A stretch of DNA of 64,000 nucleotides, taken from positions 1,798,001 to 1,862,000 of the forward strand of contig NZ_LGRV01000003.1 of assembly GCF_001278945.1 (NCBI RefSeq), given 5' to 3'. The notes under the pieces were generated by a model that saw only the letters and a list, made by a program, of their open reading frames with translations, was not told where the DNA came from and did not search any database. Of this stretch, positions 38,091-46,678 are shown one piece after another. This DNA is from Lysinibacillus contaminans. GTDB taxonomy: Bacteria; Bacillota; Bacilli; Bacillales_A; Planococcaceae. Each line of letters opens with the position of its first letter. The stretch's first letter is position 1. The translations under genes and the position numbers were made by a program.

Positions 38091-38130
38091 AAGCTTTTGT
38101 CATTACAGACGAAAGCTTCTTTTCTTTTTA
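38091..38130 (+). terminator. Terminator of ldh-lctP
   Basis: GAAGCTTTTGTC/GACGAAAGCTTC, 12 bp with one G-U pair, followed by TTTTCTTTTT. Confidence 0.9.
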
Positions 38131-38158
38131 GACGGAAGGTACTATGTTATGTTTAAAA

Positions 38159-38647
38159 TTATTGAAAAGGGTGTTTATTCGATTTTTCATGCTGCAAGAG
38201 CCACTCTTTTCTCCATAATCCACCTGCATAGCCTGTTAATTTTCCATTTGTTCCGATTACTCGATGACAAGGAATGACGATGCTTAACTTATTTTTACCA
38301 TTTGTAGCCCCCACTGCTCTGATTGCTTTTTCATTTCCAATGGCGATAGCAATATCTTTATACGTACTAGTTGTACCATAAGCAATACTTGCTAAATAGC
38401 CCCACACTTCTTTTTGAAAAGCTGTCCCCTCGTACATAATTGGAATGGTAAATGTATATCTCTTTCCTTTAAAATATTCATCCAGTTGCTTGTAGCACTC
38501 TTCTAAAACATGCGGTGTTTCAGCATTTTTCCTGTTAACAATTTTATCAACATTGCTAAACATTATGGAAACAATTGCTTCATCTGTTCCTATTATCTCT
38601 AATACGCCTATTGGTGATAGATAATCCAGTTTGTGCAGACTAATCAT
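38159..38647 (-). CDS. adaB: Methylated-DNA-[protein]-cysteine S-methyltransferase
   Basis: Suicide repair protein that takes methyl groups from O6-methylguanine. 162 residues. Active site IPCHRVIG with Cys127, and the recognition helix/Arg finger in AIRAVGATNGKN. The start overlaps alkA by 8 nt. It closes the operon PEP-mutase-like-adaA-alkA-adaB; in B. subtilis adaA-adaB form one operon with alkA divergent beside it, so here all are collinear. Confidence 0.92.
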   Translation of the reverse strand: MISLHKLDYLSPIGVLEIIGTDEAIVSIMFSNVDKIVNRKNAETPHVLEECYKQLDEYFKGKRYTFTIPIMYEGTAFQKEVWGYLASIAYGTTSTYKDIAIAIGNEKAIRAVGATNGKNKLSIVIPCHRVIGTNGKLTGYAGGLWRKEWLLQHEKSNKHPFQ

Positions 38648-39554
38648 ATAGTGACCTCCAAAGATAAAAAGTAGAATATGCTTCCCACCCTACCCAATTT
38701 TCAGCTAGGTTTTTAATTTCTTCTAGTGTTGGCTTGCGTTCCAGTCCTAATTGTAATTTCAATGCATTGTGAAGACCGACATCAGTTATTGGAAAAGCAT
38801 TTGGGTGATGTAAGCATTTCATCATTACATAATCAGCGGTCCAAGCACCTATCCCTCTATGTTCCATTAAAGCCTTCTTTACTTTTGGATAGTCTTTTTT
38901 CTGAATTAAAGTTTCTTTTGTTAGTTGACCATTTCCCATCCTTTTTGCAAGTTCAATAATATACTCAGACTTCCTAGCAGTAAATTGAAGTTTCCGTAAA
39001 TCCTCCACTTCTATGCTTCCGATCATTTCAAATGTAGGAAATAAACAATAGGTGTTTCCTTCAAAAATGAGACACTCACCAAAATTTTCAATAAAACGTT
39101 TCTTTAATGTATAAGCAAATGTTAAATTAATTTGCTGACCAATAACTGCCCAAGTCAGCGCTTCAAATAAATCCGGAATACACATCATCCTTAAGCCATG
39201 ATATTTATAGACAACTCCCTGTAATATCTTGTCTTGTTTTGCTGCTACATAAAAAGCAGTTAAATCACTATCCAAATCAAACCATTCCCATATATACGCT
39301 ACTATTTCTTCTCGGATTCGCTGAACAGGAGGATTGATTGGAAATTCAACTTGCATTACATTTTGTCTACACCCAATTTTACATAGCACTAATTCTTGTT
39401 CTATTTTTATTAGTTTATACAAATAACCATCTCTTATTTGATGCAACAATTCTTGGTCAGACCTGCTTAAGAACACCAAGCACTCTTCAAAATTGAATTC
39501 TGCTGGTGGATAAATTTCTAAATATGATTGGTGATTAATCCAATTCATTTTCAC
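38640..39554 (-). CDS. alkA: DNA-3-methyladenine glycosylase II (AlkA type)
   Basis: Base-excision glycosylase removing alkylated purines. 304 residues. The helix-hairpin-helix with catalytic Asp lies at EHRGIGAWTADYVMMKCL; the core GQQINLTFAYTLKKRF is the AlkA signature (hQQxs...A). N-terminal half is the AlkA N domain. It starts 6 nt after adaA and overlaps adaB, so expression is tied to the alkylation response. Confidence 0.93.
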   Translation of the reverse strand: MKMNWINHQSYLEIYPPAEFNFEECLVFLSRSDQELLHQIRDGYLYKLIKIEQELVLCKIGCRQNVMQVEFPINPPVQRIREEIVAYIWEWFDLDSDLTAFYVAAKQDKILQGVVYKYHGLRMMCIPDLFEALTWAVIGQQINLTFAYTLKKRFIENFGECLIFEGNTYCLFPTFEMIGSIEVEDLRKLQFTARKSEYIIELAKRMGNGQLTKETLIQKKDYPKVKKALMEHRGIGAWTADYVMMKCLHHPNAFPITDVGLHNALKLQLGLERKPTLEEIKNLAENWVGWEAYSTFYLWRSLYD

Positions 39555-39560
39555 ACCCCC

Positions 39561-40118
39561 TTAGCCTTCTTGACTACGATACTGACTTGGCGAACATTTT
39601 GTTAAATGGCGAAATGATTTATAAAAACTTGAAGTACTTTGGAATCCAACTTCATAGCAAATCTCAAGATTAGTCAGGTCTGTACTTTTAAGAAGATGTG
39701 TTGCTTTATCTACTCTTATTTTTTCTAAATAAGCTCGTGGCGTCTCTGTAGTTTCCTGTTTGAATATACGTTCAAGATGAAAAGGGCTTATCCCGACATG
39801 ATCGGCAATATCTTGTAAAGTTAACTTTTGATTATAATGATTTATTAAAAAGCTCGTTACTTTTTTAACAAGTTCAGTGTGGTGGGAATGCTCAACTTCC
39901 GGCTGGCATCTCTTGCAGGCACGAAAACCAGCTTTTTCAACTTCCATGATTTCATAATAGAAGTCTACATTTACTTTTTTCGGCTTCCTTGATTTACATG
40001 AAGGACGACAGTAGATCTTTGTCGTTTTTACAGCTGTATAAAATAGTCCGTCGTATGTACTATCACATGTAATTATTTTTTCCCACATTTCTTCAAAAGA
40101 GAGATTAATGTTATCCAC
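39561..40118 (-). CDS. adaA: AdaA: methylphosphotriester methyltransferase and AraC-type activator
   Basis: Sensor-activator of the adaptive response. 185 residues. Zinc/acceptor cysteines Cys37, Cys41, Cys68 and Cys71 (YCRPSC...CKRC) form the Ada N-domain; methylation of the first one from DNA phosphotriesters switches the protein on. The C-terminal AraC helix-turn-helix spans about 90-182 (LTLQDIADHVGISPFHLERIF; GFQSTSSFYKSFRHLT). No methylguanine domain, that being separate as AdaB. It should activate this operon. Confidence 0.95.
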   Translation of the reverse strand: MDNINLSFEEMWEKIITCDSTYDGLFYTAVKTTKIYCRPSCKSRKPKKVNVDFYYEIMEVEKAGFRACKRCQPEVEHSHHTELVKKVTSFLINHYNQKLTLQDIADHVGISPFHLERIFKQETTETPRAYLEKIRVDKATHLLKSTDLTNLEICYEVGFQSTSSFYKSFRHLTKCSPSQYRSQEG

Positions 40119-40142
40119 CTTCGAATCCCCACCTTTTATTGT

Positions 40143-40913
40143 TTAATCCTTATATAATAATGCTGTATCTTTTGACTCCAACAATTGTGCCGCATTCTTT
40201 TCCATATAGGCAATAACTTTATCAGAGAATGCATTTCCAAAGCTAAATCGTTTTACCCCTAGTTCTTTCAGCTTTTGACAATTTGTTAACCCTGGTAAAG
40301 ATAATATATTTAATGGTGCTTCTATATTAAGAGCAATTTCTTTAATTTCTTCTTCCTTAGTTAAACCCGGTACAAAAATCCCACTTGCCCCACTTTCCAC
40401 GTATGCCTTTCCCCTCTCTATCGTTTCCAAAAATGGGGTATTACTTTGTAAATATGTATCTGTTCTAGCGTTAATATAAAAGTTTTTAAACCCATTTTGA
40501 TCTAGTGCCATTCTCATTTTTGTTAAAAGACGACTGTGATCCTTCGTTTCTCTCAATCCCATTTTTATTTTTAATGAATCCTCGATATTGATGCCTGCAA
40601 CACCAACATCTGCCGTCCTTAATACATGATGAATAATCGTATCTATATCTTCACTATAGCCTGCTTCAATGTCAGCGGAAACTGGTATATTTACATTTCC
40701 CGTAATTGTTTGGATAATCCCTAAATGTCTATCAAAATCAATACATTCTCCATCTGCATATCCTAGTGAATTGGCAATTCCCCAACTTGTCGTACCAATG
40801 GCTTTAAATCCCGCTTTCTCAAGAACTAATGCAGAAAGAAGATCCCAAGCATTCCCAATAAATAATATGTCCTGTGAAGTGTGGAGTTCATTGAATTCTT
40901 GAATTTTTGTCAT
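40143..40913 (-). CDS. Isocitrate lyase/PEP mutase-family protein
   Basis: TIM-barrel enzyme of the PEP mutase/isocitrate lyase superfamily, 256 residues. Seen: FIGNAWDLLSALVLEKAGFKAIGTTSWG (N-terminal barrel), VSADIEAGYS (metal Asp/Glu motif), GINIEDS and ARTDTYL. The lyase signature KKCGH is absent, so it is not isocitrate lyase itself; 2-methylisocitrate-lyase-like or carboxyphosphonate-type C-C/C-P chemistry is possible. It is first in the alkylation-repair operon, 24 nt before adaA, with RBS AGGAGGCAG. Why it belongs there is unknown. Confidence 0.85.
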   Translation of the reverse strand: MTKIQEFNELHTSQDILFIGNAWDLLSALVLEKAGFKAIGTTSWGIANSLGYADGECIDFDRHLGIIQTITGNVNIPVSADIEAGYSEDIDTIIHHVLRTADVGVAGINIEDSLKIKMGLRETKDHSRLLTKMRMALDQNGFKNFYINARTDTYLQSNTPFLETIERGKAYVESGASGIFVPGLTKEEEIKEIALNIEAPLNILSLPGLTNCQKLKELGVKRFSFGNAFSDKVIAYMEKNAAQLLESKDTALLYKD

Positions 40914-41001
40914 TTTACTGCCTCCTAATGTTTATGAATCTCATTTTACTAGGAAGCGACATTCAATGTGTCCTCATTCTTGCTCTTATAGTCTAGATAA
41001 A

Positions 41002-41031
41002 TAAAAAAAGAGAAGTTAACGATAACTTCTC
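41002..41031 (-). terminator. Intrinsic terminator upstream of the ada operon
   Basis: GAGAAGTTA/TAACTTCTC 9-bp stem, then T7 on the minus strand. No minus gene is seen directly upstream of it, so it may be a relic or an attenuator. Confidence 0.55.
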
Positions 41032-41258
41032 CTTTCAGTTTATTAGAATGAGTATTCGAAGTAGTAAGTAGAATACCCTATGAAATTTCTTATCAATTCA
41101 CTCAAAGTGTTCAGTTTAAAATAAGTTCGTAGTTTTAAACACACTCTAACTATGTTATCCTTTTATAAATATAAATCCCAAATATTAGCATTTTATAAAA
41201 ACGTCTACTAACTTTCTCAACAAGATCTTTATAAAACAATTCAGATGGTGGTGATAAA

Positions 41259-41537
41259 TTGAAGCAAAAATTTTTCACAGGATTATCTGTCGCTTGTTTA
41301 GTGTTAACCTTTCTTATATTTGGGTATGACTCAACAAAATGGTACGGTAAATTTATTGATTTTCTCTTCGATATAAGCATTTTTACACCTTTAATTATAG
41401 GAGCTCTAGGTATATTAAGTGCTTTTCTTGGAATTAAAGGTACTATCCGAATGATTCTTATACTGGTCAATTCATTCTTTTTGATAGTGTTTCTATGTGC
41501 AATTTTACTAGGTATATTGGGATTTCACCGACCTTAA
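41259..41537 (+). CDS. Small integral membrane protein
   Basis: Unrecognised 92-residue protein with three hydrophobic segments (about 5-21, 42-58 and 65-88) and short loops. TTG start, with GGTGGTGAT before it. Reported because nearly the whole length is membrane-like with charged residues confined to loops, which a chance frame rarely gives. No neighbour suggests a role. Confidence 0.6.
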   Translation: MKQKFFTGLSVACLVLTFLIFGYDSTKWYGKFIDFLFDISIFTPLIIGALGILSAFLGIKGTIRMILILVNSFFLIVFLCAILLGILGFHRP

Positions 41538-41722
41538 AAGAGAATATTAGTTATATTCATTGAGTAAATTTTCTTTCGTTATGGGATGGGATATCCCTCC
41601 TTTTTTTGCTGAACAATATGTTTCTTGTTTTCTTCTAAACTCGTACTTTTCAATAGAAGATTTGACTATCAGATTATTCATTTGATACAATCTCCTCATC
41701 AATTAGGAAAAGGATGAGAACG

Positions 41723-41776
41723 ATGGTTCGTCGTTTGAAACGGCTTAAGAATGTTGCTACGGTATCAAGCTTCTAA
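41723..41776 (+). CDS. Leader peptide of the acetyltransferase gene
   Basis: A 17-codon frame, MVRRLKRLKNVATVSSF, preceded by AAAGGATG at 7-nt spacing; an in-frame ATG three codons upstream (41714) is a possible alternative. The stop lies inside the left arm of the hairpin that abuts the ribosome site of the next gene. This is the layout of cat and erm translational-attenuation leaders. RLK and KRLK fit the +X+ motif linked to macrolide stalling, and Ala/Thr/Ser codons near the end fit chloramphenicol-type stalling; which applies is unknown. Confidence 0.7.
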   Translation: MVRRLKRLKNVATVSSF

Positions 41777-41810
41777 GTAAACCTATTTATTCTACTTAGA
41801 AGCGAGGAAA
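41769..41810 (+). promoter_or_regulatory. Translational attenuator hairpin before the acetyltransferase
   Basis: GCTTCTAAGTA (41769-41779) pairs perfectly with TACTTAGAAGC (41793-41803), 11 bp, loop 13 nt. The right arm ends in the GCGAGGAAA ribosome site of the gene at 41815. A ribosome stalled on the leader's last codons would open the stem and free that site. Confidence 0.75.
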
Positions 41811-41814
41811 AAAA

Positions 41815-42471
41815 ATGAAACAACATCAATTTAATCACTGGTCTGAAATAAAGTACCTAAAGGATATTGTCACTAACCCTTTGATTGAAGTAGGGGAATA
41901 CTCCTACTATTCTGGTTACTACGATAACTATGAATTTGAAGATGGGTGTGTTAGATACCTATGGGGAGATAAAAAATCAAGAGAATTATTCAATCCAATC
42001 ATAGACAATGGTTGGTATTTAGATAAATTGATTATAGGAAATTATGTTTGCATTGCAAGTGGTGTAATTATTTTAATGGGTGGAAATCACAATCATCATT
42101 CTGAGTGGATTACCGTGTATCCGTTTATAGACCAAATAAAAAATTCATATAAACCAAAAGGGGATACAATCATTAAAAGCGATGCCTGGATTGGCATGAA
42201 TGCAATGATTATGCCCGGTGTGACAATAGGCGAAGGTGCTATTGTTGCAGCTGAATCAGTTGTTACTAAAGATGTACCACCGTACACAATGGTAGGAGGC
42301 AATCCTGCTAAAGAGATAAAGAAACGATTTACAGACAAAGAGATCGAACTGTTAATGGAAATGCGTTGGTTTGATTGGGAACGTGATAAAATTGAACAAG
42401 TCACTCATATCCTATCAAGTTCATCTATTGATCAATTATATGAATTTTATCATAGAGAAATTAAGTCATAA
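41815..42471 (+). CDS. Xenobiotic acetyltransferase of the CatB/Vat family
   Basis: Left-handed beta-helix acetyl-CoA transferase of 218 residues. Hexapeptide repeats are visible (IIGNYVCIASGVIILMGGN, DAWIGMNAMIMPGVTIGEGAIVAAESVVTKDVPPYTMVGGNPAK). The active-site His is in GGNHNHHSEW, in the same place as CatB GANH and Vat GANH. Family members acetylate chloramphenicol (CatB) or streptogramin A (Vat). ITVYPF and VGEYSYYSG fit the family too. The leader peptide and hairpin in front support a drug-induced resistance function; which drug cannot be told from sequence. Confidence 0.88.
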   Translation: MKQHQFNHWSEIKYLKDIVTNPLIEVGEYSYYSGYYDNYEFEDGCVRYLWGDKKSRELFNPIIDNGWYLDKLIIGNYVCIASGVIILMGGNHNHHSEWITVYPFIDQIKNSYKPKGDTIIKSDAWIGMNAMIMPGVTIGEGAIVAAESVVTKDVPPYTMVGGNPAKEIKKRFTDKEIELLMEMRWFDWERDKIEQVTHILSSSSIDQLYEFYHREIKS

Positions 42472-42579
42472 TATCTGATTCGAACAACACCATTGAATGG
42501 CACTAAGACAGTACTAAAAATCTAATGGAAACTTTATTGACATCAATATGTATTCACTAATATAAACTGATTGATTTAG

Positions 42580-42623
42580 AATTCTTCGGCCTATATCTTT
42601 ATTGAGATATAGGCCGAAGAATT
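42580..42623. terminator. 19-bp perfect hairpin between acetyltransferase and M20 gene
   Basis: AATTCTTCGGCCTATATCT/AGATATAGGCCGAAGAATT with a 6-nt loop lies between the convergent genes. No long T tract, yet a stem this long should terminate or protect both transcripts. Confidence 0.7.
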
Positions 42624-42683
42624 TATGTGACAAATTGCTTCAGGGAATCATTGTTAACCTGGATCTTGCCTTTGAGTCGACTT

Positions 42684-43817
42684 TTACATACACTTATTTT
42701 TGACAATTGAAATCATTCCTCGGGTAACTTCCTTAATGTCTTCTACGCCAACTCTTTCATCTTCTGCATGGGCATAAATCGGATTGCCTGGACCAAAGTA
42801 CAATGTATCCGTATCAAATTTAGCCAGTGTGCCACCCTCTGCCCATCCACCAAATACATCAACCTTTATATTTCGCTCAAGCTCATGTTCAAGTAATGAT
42901 TTGAGTTGTAGAAACTTCTCCGAGCCACTATCAAATTCCATTGGTGTACAATCCACTATTGTTTTAGTTGCATAGTGAAATGCTGGATAGGTTTCTTTTA
43001 TTTTTGCTGCAACTGCATCAATTTCTTCTATAAAATCATCTATCGTTTCGTTTGGAAGATATCTTTTATCAATAACAATTTTGCAGCTGGATGGCACACT
43101 ATTGGCCTGAATACCACCACCTATTACCCCAACATTCATTTTAGACTCACCTAATAAATGATGTGGGTTACTTTTGTATTTTTTCTCTGTATATTTTTTA
43201 TATGACAATATAAATTCACAGGCCATGTAAATAGCATTCTCCCCAAGCCCAGGCATACTTGAGTGAGCACTTTTACCAATAAACTCTACTTCTATCCATG
43301 CATCACCCTTTTGTGCAACCATAAGAATTTGGTTCGTTGGCTCAGTGATTATGCCTATATCACAACGAGGCAATAATCCTTTTTCAAAAGCAGATACCGT
43401 TTGCTGCGCATTAGTCTCTTCATCTGTAGAATACATCAAGTACACATCGCCTTTTACATGATGATCACATGCATACTTAAATGCGGCGTAATTACATGCA
43501 CAACCAGACTTCATATCACACGAGCCACGGCCATAAATTTCGCCTGCTTTTTCTATGGGATTCAACGGATTATTTACTCCATCTAAAGATACCGTATCAA
43601 GATGTCCATGTAATAGCAGTTTATAGCCTTCTCCATTTTTATGATGTGCAATCAAATATGGATTTTCACTTTGCGCATCAATAATTTGTACATCTGCTGC
43701 AGTTTCTTCTTTTATTTTGTTATACATAAATTTTAATATTTCTCGTTTTCCCTCTAGCGTAAAGGATTCGATACTTATAAGTTCCTTTGTTAATGAAACA
43801 GCTATGTTGTCGTACAT
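42684..43817 (-). CDS. M20-family metallohydrolase (ArgE/DapE-like)
   Basis: Zinc amidohydrolase (deacetylase/desuccinylase or carboxypeptidase type), 377 residues. Metal and catalytic motifs LHGHLDTV (His, Asp), GRGSCDMKSGCAC (Asp), STDEETN (catalytic and metal Glu), and a C-terminal metal His in IYAHAEDERV. A dimerisation domain is inserted between about 180 and 290. The ATG at 43817 follows GGGAGGG; an ATG five codons upstream overlaps the site. It is followed after the BCCT gene on the same strand, so its substrate may come in by that carrier. Confidence 0.88.
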   Translation of the reverse strand: MYDNIAVSLTKELISIESFTLEGKREILKFMYNKIKEETAADVQIIDAQSENPYLIAHHKNGEGYKLLLHGHLDTVSLDGVNNPLNPIEKAGEIYGRGSCDMKSGCACNYAAFKYACDHHVKGDVYLMYSTDEETNAQQTVSAFEKGLLPRCDIGIITEPTNQILMVAQKGDAWIEVEFIGKSAHSSMPGLGENAIYMACEFILSYKKYTEKKYKSNPHHLLGESKMNVGVIGGGIQANSVPSSCKIVIDKRYLPNETIDDFIEEIDAVAAKIKETYPAFHYATKTIVDCTPMEFDSGSEKFLQLKSLLEHELERNIKVDVFGGWAEGGTLAKFDTDTLYFGPGNPIYAHAEDERVGVEDIKEVTRGMISIVKNKCM

Positions 43818-43870
43818 CCCTATCCCTCCCATAAATCTTACCCTACCCCCGATAAATAACTAATCGTGCC

Positions 43871-45415
43871 TTATAACTTTAATTTACCACTCTGAAGATC
43901 TGCTTTTATGGCTTTAACCGCTGACCAGAGAAGGATAATATTAACAAAAAGCATAGGTATGCCAAATATCGATGTAAAGGATTGTAAAATCCCTAATATA
44001 TTTAATCCATCTACTACGTTTTCCAAATACAAAATAGCTACTGGTAACACCATGAAGATGCATCCCCACATTACCTTGAACCACTTATTTGGTTCTTCAT
44101 CGGCTTTTAGATTTTTAGATGTAAGCATTGCAACAACTGTTGAAACACTCGTCGCACTTGTTGCAAGGTTAAAGAATACTAATATAACAAATACAATGAT
44201 TGCTATTGTTGAAAGCGGCATTGTTTTTAATACAGCAAGTGTTGCAGCACTGTTTCCTTGTGCTACTGCAATATCTGAGAAATTAGCAATATTATTTACT
44301 TCTAGTCCCATACCGTAATTCCCTAAAGTACCAAATGAAATCCAGCATGCTAAAGGTAAGAAGATTGAAATAGCCATTGATATTTCTTTAAATGTTCTTC
44401 CATACGATACGCGCGCTACCCATAACCCTATTGATATCGATAAACCTAAGTACCATGCCCAGTAAAAGATTGTCCAGCTTTGGATAAATCCTGTTTGTGC
44501 CACTGCATCTGTATAAAAACTCATCTTGACGAAATTTGTAATATTATTTCCCATAGCCATGACAAAGTTATTTAACATAAATGATTTTGGACCTACTAAA
44601 AAAACAAACAAAAAGAAGGCAAGTGCTAAGTAAATATTGAAATTACTAATTTTCGCCATACCTGTTGAAATCGATTGTGAAGTAGCACCAATAAAGAATA
44701 TGCAAAACATAACGATAATTGAAATTCTAAGCGTAAGTGTATTTTCAATATGTAATAAATTCGCTATTAGTTCACCCAAAACAGATGTGCCCAGACCTAC
44801 AGTAATTAACATTCCACCTACAAAGCAAAACGTTACTAATCCATCAATAATCAATTTTAAAAGGGAATTTCTACTCTTATCTTTGCCCAATACTTCAGAA
44901 CAAGCTTCAGAAATCTTCATAGATTCTGCCTTGCGATTCCAGTACATATAACCAATCGCTAAAGATGCGGGTAAATAGAATGCAGATGCCGAAAATCCCC
45001 AGTGGAACATTCCATATGCCGATGCTGTTTCATAAGCTGCAACAGATTTCGGTTCAATACCAAATGGCGTTCCATGCACATAATACATCCACTCGACTGT
45101 TCCAAATATGAGAATACCTGCTGCCAATGCAGATGTAATTATCATCGAAATCCATGTAAACTTCGTATAATGTGGCTTTGCATCCTCTCCACCTAATCGA
45201 ATACTTCCATATTTAGATAACATCATAAAGACTGCAAATACTGCACACCCAAATCCGATTAACAAAAAAGCCCATGCAAAATCGGTCGTCATGCTTTTAA
45301 AAAATGTATTAATTACCTCTGACGTTTCGTTTGGCCAAAATACAATAGGCACGACAATACACGTCAATAAAACTAACGTCAATGCTATTAATTTATACTC
45401 TACTTTATTACTCAC
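43871..45415 (-). CDS. BCCT-family transporter (betaine/carnitine/choline type)
   Basis: Membrane carrier for quaternary-ammonium or sulfonium compounds, 514 residues, 12 helices. Signatures: GTVEWMYYVHGTPFG, MFHWGFSASAFYLP, the core WTIFYWAWYLGLSISIGLWVARVSYGRTFKE with its Trp-rich substrate site. GTG start with GGAGGAATTAAC before it. Placed between homocysteine methyltransferase and the M20 gene, it may bring in a methyl donor such as S-methylmethionine or a betaine; this is inference. Confidence 0.93.
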   Translation of the reverse strand: MSNKVEYKLIALTLVLLTCIVVPIVFWPNETSEVINTFFKSMTTDFAWAFLLIGFGCAVFAVFMMLSKYGSIRLGGEDAKPHYTKFTWISMIITSALAAGILIFGTVEWMYYVHGTPFGIEPKSVAAYETASAYGMFHWGFSASAFYLPASLAIGYMYWNRKAESMKISEACSEVLGKDKSRNSLLKLIIDGLVTFCFVGGMLITVGLGTSVLGELIANLLHIENTLTLRISIIVMFCIFFIGATSQSISTGMAKISNFNIYLALAFFLFVFLVGPKSFMLNNFVMAMGNNITNFVKMSFYTDAVAQTGFIQSWTIFYWAWYLGLSISIGLWVARVSYGRTFKEISMAISIFLPLACWISFGTLGNYGMGLEVNNIANFSDIAVAQGNSAATLAVLKTMPLSTIAIIVFVILVFFNLATSATSVSTVVAMLTSKNLKADEEPNKWFKVMWGCIFMVLPVAILYLENVVDGLNILGILQSFTSIFGIPMLFVNIILLWSAVKAIKADLQSGKLKL

Positions 45416-45434
45416 GTTAATTCCTCCAATGAAT

Positions 45435-45460
45435 AAAACTGTAACCCTCGTTACAGTTTT
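45435..45460 (-). terminator. Hairpin between mmuM and the BCCT gene
   Basis: AAAACTGTAAC/GTTACAGTTTT, perfect 11-bp stem with 4-nt loop, T-rich on the minus-strand 3' side. May lower BCCT expression relative to mmuM or protect the upstream message. Confidence 0.65.
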
Positions 45461-45490
45461 TATAGCTACCCACTATTTTCTGCTTGAGTA

Positions 45491-46426
45491 CTACTTCCTT
45501 GCCCAAGCAGCAATTGCTTTGATGTCCTCGGGATTAGTCCTACAGCAACCACCTATTAATTTTGCACCTACCTCATACCAGTGCTTCGTACTACATCCAT
45601 AACTTTCGCCAGAAGACGCTTCTGTCCATGTCTTGTCTACAGCATTGTACTCCTCACCAGAGTTCGGATAAACGATAATCGGTTTAGATGTCTGTTTATG
45701 TATTCCATTAATCAGTGACGGAATATAAGATGGCGGTGTACAGTTGATGCCCACTGCAACTATTTGCTCTTGCTCATCCAACCATTTGGCACATTCCGCA
45801 ATCGTTTCTCCATTGCTGATATGTAACTCATCCTTTGCACTAAAGCTAATCCATGCATATACCTCAGGGAATTCCTTCAAGAGTGTTGCAATTGCTCTTG
45901 CTTCCATTAAACACGGGATCGTTTCACAAGCTAAAATATCAGCGCCTGCCTCAATCAACGCCTTCATACGTGTTCTGTGGAAATCTACTAATTCATCTTC
46001 AGTTACAGTGTAATCTCCTCTATACTCAGATCCATCAGCCAAAAAAGCACCATATGGTCCTATAGAAGCTGCTATTAATGGCTTTGGTCGATCTACTCGA
46101 TTTTCGGGATTTCCCCAAAATTCATCCCGTGCTTGGATCGCAATTTGAACAGATTTTTTGATAAGCTCAATTGCTTCAACCTCATTCAATCCTCGTTCCA
46201 TATACCCTACTACCGTTGCCTGATAACTTGCTGTTATTGCACAATCAGCACCTGCTTTAAAATAATCCAAATGAACTCTCTTGATGAGTTCTGGATTTTC
46301 CATCAGTACTTTCGCTGACCATAGACTATCGTTTAAGTTGCAACCATACCCCTCAAGTTCGGTAGCCATGGCACCATCAAGAATCATAACAGGGAAATCG
46401 TTCAAAATTTTTTCTACTGGATTCAT
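45491..46426 (-). CDS. mmuM: Homocysteine S-methyltransferase
   Basis: Cobalamin-independent methyltransferase making methionine from homocysteine with S-methylmethionine (or a similar donor). 311 residues from the ATG at 46426, behind GGGAGGAAA; the 14 extra upstream codons lack a ribosome site. Zinc ligands Cys in VGINCTPPS and Cys-Cys in IGGCCRT; start of barrel LDGAMATELE. Next to a BCCT carrier instead of the usual MmuP APC permease. No SAM riboswitch was recognised in the 280 bp upstream. Confidence 0.92.
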   Translation of the reverse strand: MNPVEKILNDFPVMILDGAMATELEGYGCNLNDSLWSAKVLMENPELIKRVHLDYFKAGADCAITASYQATVVGYMERGLNEVEAIELIKKSVQIAIQARDEFWGNPENRVDRPKPLIAASIGPYGAFLADGSEYRGDYTVTEDELVDFHRTRMKALIEAGADILACETIPCLMEARAIATLLKEFPEVYAWISFSAKDELHISNGETIAECAKWLDEQEQIVAVGINCTPPSYIPSLINGIHKQTSKPIIVYPNSGEEYNAVDKTWTEASSGESYGCSTKHWYEVGAKLIGGCCRTNPEDIKAIAAWARK

Positions 46427-46622
46427 TTGTTTTTTCCTCCCAAAAACTTTAGTAAAAATAGAAGACACACTAACATATATCTAAATATTTTCAATAAAAC
46501 TAATATTATAACTTTTCATACTAATAGTGCAATATTTAATTCGTTTCGTAAAAGTAAAAGGTAAATATGAGCATTTACTGTCTTTAAAATAAATAACTCC
46601 TTCCTGAATTAAACAATTTGAA

Positions 46623-46653
46623 AAGCCGACTCCATTATAATGAGAGTCGGCTT
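46623..46653. terminator. Hairpin upstream of mmuM
   Basis: AAGCCGACTC/GAGTCGGCTT 10-bp stem with A-rich and TTATTT flanks; lies between mmuM's promoter region and the ECF remnant. Confidence 0.6.
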
Positions 46654-46678
46654 ATTTCCTATTAAATAAAAACCGTGA

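Noticed and set aside
43908..44318. 136-codon plus frame opposite the BCCT gene
   Set aside because: Shadow of a membrane-protein gene; no ribosome site and no family character.
46427..46660. S-box (SAM) riboswitch before mmuM
   Set aside because: The conserved S-box core and a leader terminator are not visible; only an unrelated hairpin lies there.
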